A stretch of DNA of 10,960 nt from Chloroflexota bacterium. GTDB taxonomy: Bacteria > Chloroflexota > Dehalococcoidia > SHYB01. The notes below the pieces were generated by a model. The model saw nothing but the letters and a program-made list of their open reading frames with translations, was not told the origin of the DNA and made no database searches. Of the stretch, positions 6,879-10,960 are shown piece after piece. Where the stretch lies: NCBI GenBank assembly GCA_016200725.1, contig JACQEE010000105.1, forward strand, positions 1-10,960. The letters run 5' to 3'. The position numbers and the translations under genes were made by a program. Positions within the stretch are counted from its first letter, which is position 1; each line of letters opens with the position of its first letter.

Positions 6879-7120
6879 CACCACACCTCGCGGCCCACCG
6901 AGGGGCCCGTATCCACCTCGGCGTGGATATTCTGTTTCGTGATCTGGCGAAGGAGTGCTTTGAGCCTGACCTTATGCGTCGCAACAGGCGCCGCGACGAG
7001 CCGCCCTTCGGATACGAACACGTCGACAACGGTGCCCTCACTGACCCCGGCGTCCTCGGCGAAGGGCTTGGGAATGCGCAGCGCCAGACTGTTGCCCCAT
7101 TTCTGGACCTGAACACGCAT
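6878..7120 (-). CDS. mazE: MazE-like AbrB-fold antitoxin
   Basis: 80-aa antitoxin. Residues 1-45 (MRVQVQKWGNSLALRIPKPF...) form the swapped-hairpin AbrB/SpoVT/MazE DNA-binding domain; WGNSLALRIP is its signature. The C-terminal part (about 46-80) is the toxin-binding tail, here ending GREVW. It should bind its own promoter and neutralise the MazF-like toxin encoded immediately downstream. GGAGG is well spaced before the ATG at 7120; the frame stays open for 26 further codons upstream, towards queA, but these have no ribosome site. The promoter and palindrome at 7143-7184 fit autoregulation. Confidence 0.92.
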   Translation of the reverse strand: MRVQVQKWGNSLALRIPKPFAEDAGVSEGTVVDVFVSEGRLVAAPVATHKVRLKALLRQITKQNIHAEVDTGPSVGREVW

Positions 7121-7142
7121 CGCTTCCTCCAATGGTAGGGAC

Positions 7143-7184
7143 GTATCTACAAAGAAGATACATTCCCGGATCGCGATTTGGCAA
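7143..7184 (-). promoter_or_regulatory. Toxin-antitoxin promoter with overlapping palindrome
   Basis: On the minus strand TTGCCA (7184-7179), 18 bases, then TATCTT (7160-7155) form a plausible -35/-10 pair. The palindrome GTATCT (7143-7148) and AGATAC (7156-7161), seven bases apart, covers the -10 box. This is where an AbrB-type antitoxin/toxin complex would bind to repress its own genes. Transcription would start about 30 bases before the antitoxin ATG and is independent of queA. Confidence 0.55.
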
Positions 7185-7194
7185 GAGACGCATG

Positions 7195-7360
7195 TCATAA
7201 GATAACCACCGCGTCGCCGAAGGAGTAGAACCGATAGCGTTCTCGCACCGCCTCCGCGTATGCCTTGTCAATCAGTTGCTTGCCCGCGAAGGCGCTCACC
7301 AGCATGAGCAGCGTGCTACGCGGCAGATGGAAGTTGGTGATGAGGATATCGATGGCGCGG
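7195..7360 (-). repeat. Direct repeat with 6347-6512 (queA 3' end)
   Basis: The last 166 bases of queA match 6347-6512 in the same orientation without a gap, with about 29 mismatches by my count. Homology stops sharply at 7360 and 6512. The 682 bases between the copies (6513-7194) hold only the toxin-antitoxin pair and its promoter, so these repeats frame that cassette. Confidence 0.85.
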
Positions 7361-8250
7361 AAGGCGTGGCCGGGCAGGATCATGAGGTCGGTCCAGCCAG
7401 TGTAGGGGGCGACGGCCTGTCCAGACTGCGCCCCTCGCGCTGCCGTCTCCAGCACGCGGGCGGCCGTCGTGCCTATGCTGACGATGCGCCCGCCTTTCGA
7501 GCGCGCTTCGTTGATGCGACGTGCCGTCGCTTCGTCGAGCAGGGCGTACTCGCGATGGATGTGGTGCTTGCGCTGCTCTTCGACCTCCACTGGGCGGAAG
7601 GTGTCGAGGCCGATGTGCAGCGTCACGAAGGCGAAGGTGACGCCGTGCGCTCCGAGGCGTTTGAGCAAGTCGGGAGTGAAGTGCAGGCCCGCGGTCGGTG
7701 CGGCGGCGCTGCCGTTGACCCGCGCGTAGACGGTCTGGTAGCGCTCGCGGTCGGCGAGCGGCTCACGGATGTAGGGTGGCAGCGGCACCTGGCCGCACGC
7801 CTCGATCGCCTCATTGGACACGCGGACGCCCACGATGCCCGCGGCGGCCTGGCTGACGACCTCGGCCTCGTAGCGCGTCTCCTGTCCGCCCTTCGACGGG
7901 CTCAGGGCGAACGGTTCGAGTGCGAGTCGCGTCCCCGCAGGCAGCCGACGCGCGGGCCTGGCCAGCGCCTGCCAGACGCCGTCGCTCATGGGGTGGAGCA
8001 GCAGCAGTTCGGCCTTGCCGCCGGAGGGACGCTTGGCATGGAGTCGGGCCGGGATGACGCGGCTGTCGTTCATGACGAGCAGGTCGCCGGGACGGAGGTA
8101 GTCGCCAATCTCGTGGAAGCGGCGGTGGGTGATGGCGCCCGTCGCTCTGTCGAGGACTAGCAGACGCGAATGGTCGCGCGGCTCGATGGGCCGCTGGGCG
8201 ATCAGTTCGGGCGGCAGGTGATAGTCGAAGTCCGAGGTCTTCAGGTCCAT
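7195..8250 (-). CDS. queA: tRNA preQ1(34) S-adenosylmethionine ribosyltransferase-isomerase QueA
   Basis: Transfers and isomerises the ribosyl part of S-adenosylmethionine onto preQ1 at tRNA position 34, giving epoxyqueuosine; cytoplasmic. 351 aa, slightly longer than the usual 340-345. Family motifs: FDYHLPPELIAQRP (8-21), RDHSRLLVLDR (25-35), GDLLVMNDSRVIPARL (55-70), PTAGLHFT in the middle and [20 protein letters not shown] near the end. The extra length comes from about nine residues (FALSPSKGG, 114-122) encoded by a short inverted repeat inserted in frame. The ATG at 8250 begins the standard MDLKTSDFDY; only a weak GGCAGG lies before it. No other queuosine gene is in the window. Its 3' 166 bases are repeated at 6347-6512. 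Confidence 0.97.
   Translation of the reverse strand: MDLKTSDFDYHLPPELIAQRPIEPRDHSRLLVLDRATGAITHRRFHEIGDYLRPGDLLVMNDSRVIPARLHAKRPSGGKAELLLLHPMSDGVWQALARPARRLPAGTRLALEPFALSPSKGGQETRYEAEVVSQAAAGIVGVRVSNEAIEACGQVPLPPYIREPLADRERYQTVYARVNGSAAAPTAGLHFTPDLLKRLGAHGVTFAFVTLHIGLDTFRPVEVEEQRKHHIHREYALLDEATARRINEARSKGGRIVSIGTTAARVLETAARGAQSGQAVAPYTGWTDLMILPGHAFRAIDILITNFHLPRSTLLMLVSAFAGKQLIDKAYAEAVRERYRFYSFGDAVVIL
7887..7909. repeat. Small interspersed repeat inside queA
   Basis: CGCCCT (7887-7892) and AGGGCG (7904-7909) form a 6-pair hairpin around a TCGACGGGCTC loop. The core CCCTTCGAC..GCTCAGGGC also occurs at 9202-9222 in the CoA-transferase gene. In queA it adds an in-frame ALSPSKG peptide where other QueA proteins, from memory, have none. 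It resembles the REP-like palindromic repeats scattered through some environmental genomes. Confidence 0.6.
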
Positions 8251-8279
8251 CGCCTGCCCAGTTGATCGCCCTTATCGCG

Positions 8280-8426
8280 TCAGCACTTGCCGCGGGCGAC
8301 GACGCTCTCGCAGGGGCTGCCCGGCTCCACGTCGACGCTGCCCATCTGTGCGAATGGGGCCATGAAACGCTGCACCGTGCCCTGGTCTTTGGCATCTACA
8401 ACCAGCAGCAGCGTGTGCTTCCCGTC
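8280..8426 (-). pseudogene. N-terminally truncated remnant of a small conserved protein
   Basis: Between queA and the CDGSH gene the minus strand has 48 codons that read like real protein (DGKHTLLLVVDAKD, then APFAQMGSVDVEPG and CESVVARGKC) ending in TGA at 8280. Immediately upstream in frame is a TAA (8429-8427), and there is no suitable start codon or ribosome site, so only the C-terminal half of a small gene survives. The hydrophobic strand followed by a helix and a Cys-containing tail suggests a ferredoxin-like small domain; I cannot name the family with confidence. It adjoins the 3' end of the CDGSH gene with a 10-base gap, as if a deletion removed its 5' half. Confidence 0.5.
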
Positions 8427-8436
8427 TTAGAAGTTG

Positions 8437-8649
8437 CTAGGCCTTCAACTCGTGTTTGAAGCCGACCTTGTTGTGCGTGCCGTCACAGAAAGGCTTGGTG
8501 TTGGACTGGCCGCAGCGACAAAGGTAGACCTTGCCCTTGAACGTCTGCTTGCTCGCGTCGAATGGCTGGCCTGCGGCGTCGAGGATCTGGAAGTTGCCGG
8601 AGACCTCATAGGGTCCGTTCCTGGTTGCCTTCACCGTTACGTCCGCCAT
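8437..8649 (-). CDS. CDGSH iron-sulfur domain protein
   Basis: 70-aa protein with one CDGSH-type [2Fe-2S] domain, the fold known from mitoNEET. The cluster ligands are all present: Cys44, Cys46, Cys55 and His59 in CRCGQSNTKPFCDGTH (44-59), here with Thr in place of Ser. The N-terminal half (VTVKATRNGPYEVSGNFQIL) is the usual beta-rich part of the bacterial single-domain form. Likely a soluble electron-transfer or redox-sensing protein; partner unknown. GGAGG seven bases before the ATG supports the start. It lies downstream of the CoA-transferase pair in the same direction, after a 54-base gap. Confidence 0.95.
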   Translation of the reverse strand: MADVTVKATRNGPYEVSGNFQILDAAGQPFDASKQTFKGKVYLCRCGQSNTKPFCDGTHNKVGFKHELKA

Positions 8650-8703
8650 GTGATGTCCTCCATTGGTTCAAAATGCCAGCCTAACACGTCGCTAGTTCGA
8701 TGC

Positions 8704-9954
8704 CTATTTGCGTATCAGGGGTTCGCGGCCGATCACGCGATCGCCTTCGAGCCGTCCTAGGTCGACCTTGCTCAGAGCCAGCAGTTCGCCGAGCACGAGC
8801 TCGTTGTGCTGGCCCAGCGTTGGCGCGGGCGCTTGCCAGTCGACCGGCTTGCCGTCGATGCGGAACGGCAGGCGCGGGTAGGGCAGCGATCCGACGTGCC
8901 CCCGCTCGATGCGCTGGAAGAAATCGCGGCCCTTCACCTGCGCGTCGTCGAGGAGGTCACGGGCGTCGAGCGCAGCGCCGGCGGTTAGACCGGCCTCTTG
9001 CAGCCGCTGCATCGCCTCGCGCTTGTCGTGTCCGCGAGTCCACTCCGCGATGCGTCCGTCGATTTCTTCCTGATGACGCCAGCGCCCCATCTCGTCGGCG
9101 AAGCGCTCGTCGGCCGCCCACGATGGCTCGCCCATCGCGCGGCGCAGTTTGCGCCAGTCGCCGTCACCGTAGACCGCGATGCCTACCCACTGGTCGTTGC
9201 CCCCTTCGACTCCGCTCAGGGCAGGCTTGCAGGGGTAAAAATTGTGCGGCGATGCAGCGGGATCGGCGTTGCCTGTCCGCGTCGTGATGCGCCCGTTCAG
9301 TTGATAGTCGAGCACCTGCCCGCCGAGGAACGACGTCAGCGCCTCGAGGTGCGCCAGGTCGACGCGCTGGCCCGCGCCGGTACGGCGACGGTGCTCGAGG
9401 GCGGTCATCACCGCGTAGGCGCCCCACATGCCCATGATCGGGTCGGCGCCCGCGCCAATGTTGTACGGCGGGCTGTCCGGAAAGCCCGTGTGGTGCGCGA
9501 TGCCGGAGAGTTGCTCGAGGTTGAAGGCGAAGCCGGTGTAGTCGCGCCACGGGCCGCTGTTCCCGAAGCCGGGCATGGAGACCATGATGATGGCCGGGTT
9601 CTCGCGACGCACAGCTTCGTAGGTCAGGCCGAAGTTCTCCATCACCCGCGCGGCGTAGTTGTCGATCACGACGTCGGCGATACGGATCAGGCTGCGCAGC
9701 AACTCGAGGCCGGTTGGCCGCGAGAGGTCGAGCGTGATGTCCTGCTTGCCCAGGTTGAACGAGAGGAACGTCGGCGCCTTTTCCCATGCTCGCTCACCGG
9801 TTGCCGAGTGCCCGCCACGATAGCCGTCGACGCGCTGGATGGCCTCGATCTTGATGACCTCCGCGCCCATGCCGGCAAGTTCCATCGTGGCGAACGGCCC
9901 GGCCCACCAGTGGGAAAGATCGACGACGCGGACGCCTTCGAGGGGGAGACGCAT
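8704..9954 (-). CDS. CaiB/BaiF family III CoA-transferase
   Basis: 416-aa family III CoA-transferase, which moves CoA between carboxylic acids without a ping-pong intermediate release (carnitine, formate/oxalate, succinate or aromatic acid types). Evidence: LPLEGVRVVDLSHWWAGPFA (4-23), the ADVVIDNYAARVMENFGL block (93-110), PGFGNSGPW (128-136), and GAGQRVDLAHLEALTSF (193-209), the region holding the family's catalytic acid. The ATG at 9954 shares one base with the TGA of the CoA-transferase upstream (TGATG), so the two are coupled; a TTG at 9957 is less likely. An eight-residue insertion PALSGVEG (244-251) between FYPCK and GNDQW is encoded by a short repeat. The substrate acid cannot be assigned. 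Confidence 0.94.
   Translation of the reverse strand: MRLPLEGVRVVDLSHWWAGPFATMELAGMGAEVIKIEAIQRVDGYRGGHSATGERAWEKAPTFLSFNLGKQDITLDLSRPTGLELLRSLIRIADVVIDNYAARVMENFGLTYEAVRRENPAIIMVSMPGFGNSGPWRDYTGFAFNLEQLSGIAHHTGFPDSPPYNIGAGADPIMGMWGAYAVMTALEHRRRTGAGQRVDLAHLEALTSFLGGQVLDYQLNGRITTRTGNADPAASPHNFYPCKPALSGVEGGNDQWVGIAVYGDGDWRKLRRAMGEPSWAADERFADEMGRWRHQEEIDGRIAEWTRGHDKREAMQRLQEAGLTAGAALDARDLLDDAQVKGRDFFQRIERGHVGSLPYPRLPFRIDGKPVDWQAPAPTLGQHNELVLGELLALSKVDLGRLEGDRVIGREPLIRK
9202..9222. repeat. Small interspersed repeat inside the CoA-transferase gene
   Basis: CCCTTCGAC (9202-9210), three bases, GCTCAGGGC (9214-9222). Both 9-base halves are identical to the repeat in queA (7889-7897 and 7900-7908), where the gap is two bases. 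On the coding strand it gives an in-frame ALSGVEG peptide interrupting an otherwise conserved FYPCK-GNDQW segment, so it looks like an inserted element tolerated in a loop. Confidence 0.6.
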
Positions 9955-10960
9955 CAAATCGCTCCCTGCTCGCGGAGCATGACGAGGTCGGGCTGAGAGA
10001 AGCCCATCATGCCGCAGAAGACCTGGAGGTTATGCTGGCCGAGTTCGGGTGCGGGCGATCGCAGTGACCAGGGAGAGCCGATCATGCGTATCGGCGCGCC
10101 GGGCTGCTCGACGTCGAGAAAGGCCGGGTGCTGCGTCGCTGCGAAGTACCTGCGGTCGCGCAGATGCTCAGAGGTGTAGATGTCCTCGGGGTTGGAGACG
10201 AGCCCCGTCGCCACGCGCCAGGACTGGCCTTCAGCGAACAACTCGCGCTTGGTCTTCTGGCCGAAGAACTTCTCGGCCCGCGCGCGCAACTCAGCGGTGT
10301 GCTTCCAGCGGCCCGAGGAAACCTTGAATCGCGGGTCCTCGAGCACGTCCTCCATCTCCATCCAGCGACACAGCAACTCCCAGTGCTCCTCGGTGAGTGT
10401 GTTCACACCGACATAGCCGTCCTTGCATTTGAGGATGCCCTGGCTCGGGAAGGGATACATGCCGCGCGTCTCGATCATCCCGTTGAACGCGAACCGCAGT
10501 GGCGAGCCGGGCAGCATATGCGCGATGACTTCCATGATCGAGAGGTCGGCGGCGTGCGAGGAGCGGGTGTCCTGACAGAGGCGGTAGATCGCCAGCGATG
10601 CCGACGCGGCCTGGAGGCCTGCCACCTGCAGCGCCAGTTCAACACCTGGCTGCACCGGCGGTCGCTCCTTCTGGCCTAGGTACTGCGCCCACGCCGCCAG
10701 CGCTGTGAGCGTCATGTGGTCGGCGCGCCAATCGCGGTACGGCCCCGTGAGGCCAAAGTTGGTGATGGAGACCACACCGATCTTCGAGTTCGCTTTCGCT
10801 AACGCCTCGGGGCTTAGGCCGAGTCTCTCCTGCACCTTCGGCGCTGCGCTGGTAACGACGAGATCGGCCCAGCGGACGAGCTCGCAGAAGAGGTCTCGTC
10901 CAGTGATAGTGGTGAGGTTGAGGGTGACGCTCTTCTTGTTGGCGTTCAGATAGACGAAGA
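9954..10960 (-). CDS. CaiB/BaiF family III CoA-transferase, 5' end cut by window edge
   Basis: Second family III CoA-transferase. The open frame continues through the right edge, so the true start lies outside; 334 complete codons are visible. The visible part begins FVYLNANKKSVTLNLTT, the standard early motif, followed by ADLVVTSAAP, then ITNFGLTGPYRDW, ADLSIMEVIAHM (the region of the catalytic acid) and a C-terminal small domain. A GTG at 10835 is an internal codon and not the start. Its TGA overlaps the start of the next CoA-transferase by one base. Adjacent, coupled and clearly non-identical, the two may form a heteromeric enzyme, as known for the benzylsuccinate (BbsEF) and Chloroflexus malate (SmtAB) CoA-transferases. 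That is inference from arrangement only. Confidence 0.93.
   Translation of the reverse strand, partial: FVYLNANKKSVTLNLTTITGRDLFCELVRWADLVVTSAAPKVQERLGLSPEALAKANSKIGVVSITNFGLTGPYRDWRADHMTLTALAAWAQYLGQKERPPVQPGVELALQVAGLQAASASLAIYRLCQDTRSSHAADLSIMEVIAHMLPGSPLRFAFNGMIETRGMYPFPSQGILKCKDGYVGVNTLTEEHWELLCRWMEMEDVLEDPRFKVSSGRWKHTAELRARAEKFFGQKTKRELFAEGQSWRVATGLVSNPEDIYTSEHLRDRRYFAATQHPAFLDVEQPGAPIRMIGSPWSLRSPAPELGQHNLQVFCGMMGFSQPDLVMLREQGAI

Noticed and set aside
7276..8160. Plus-strand frame of 294 codons opposite queA
   Set aside because: Shadow of queA; composition is Val/Gly/Arg-rich and without motifs.
8998..9996. Plus-strand frame of 332 codons opposite the CoA-transferase
   Set aside because: Antisense to a well-supported family III CoA-transferase, no recognisable domain, no ribosome site.

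Overview
The window is GC-rich bacterial DNA, mostly packed with minus-strand genes. The gene mix suits an environmental, possibly Chloroflexota-like bacterium: a dienelactone hydrolase with an export signal and a Thr/Ala/Pro-rich linker, paired family III CoA-transferases, SDR dehydrogenases, and short in-frame repeats of the CCCTTCGAC..GCTCAGGGC type. No rRNA, tRNA or marker tree is available, so the taxonomy is an inference.

Layout. 1-2257: an SDR dehydrogenase (cut by the left edge) downstream of an exported dienelactone hydrolase, both minus strand, facing a second SDR on the plus strand. 2333-4381: a full-length YyaL/SPATA20-type thioredoxin-domain protein. 4401-6246: a lower-GC island of five minus-strand genes. 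Four are tiny helix-turn-helix (HTH) proteins (64-86 aa). The last is a winged-helix protein with a C-terminal domain that may be a nuclease; its reading frame is broken by one base at 4576-4579 and resumes in the next frame to 4401. 6347-6512: a 166-bp second copy of the 3' end of queA. 6528-7120: a MazE/MazF-like toxin-antitoxin pair with its own promoter and palindrome. 7195-8250: intact queA. 8280-8649: a 48-residue gene remnant and a CDGSH iron-sulfur protein. 8704-10960: two translationally coupled CaiB/BaiF CoA-transferases, the upstream one cut by the right edge.

The region between yyaL and queA (4401-7194) reads as an accessory island at the 3' end of queA. The toxin-antitoxin pair sits exactly between two direct repeats of the queA 3' end that differ at roughly one base in six. 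That is what is left when foreign DNA enters at, or recombines into, the end of a conserved gene. The five-gene HTH/effector operon beyond the repeat is the strongest candidate for an undescribed system: a ladder of small DNA-binding subunits, two of them clear paralogues, feeding one effector. Its function is not known to me; defence or element maintenance are the natural guesses. The flanking genes are ordinary metabolism (acyl-CoA activation, redox, tRNA queuosine modification).
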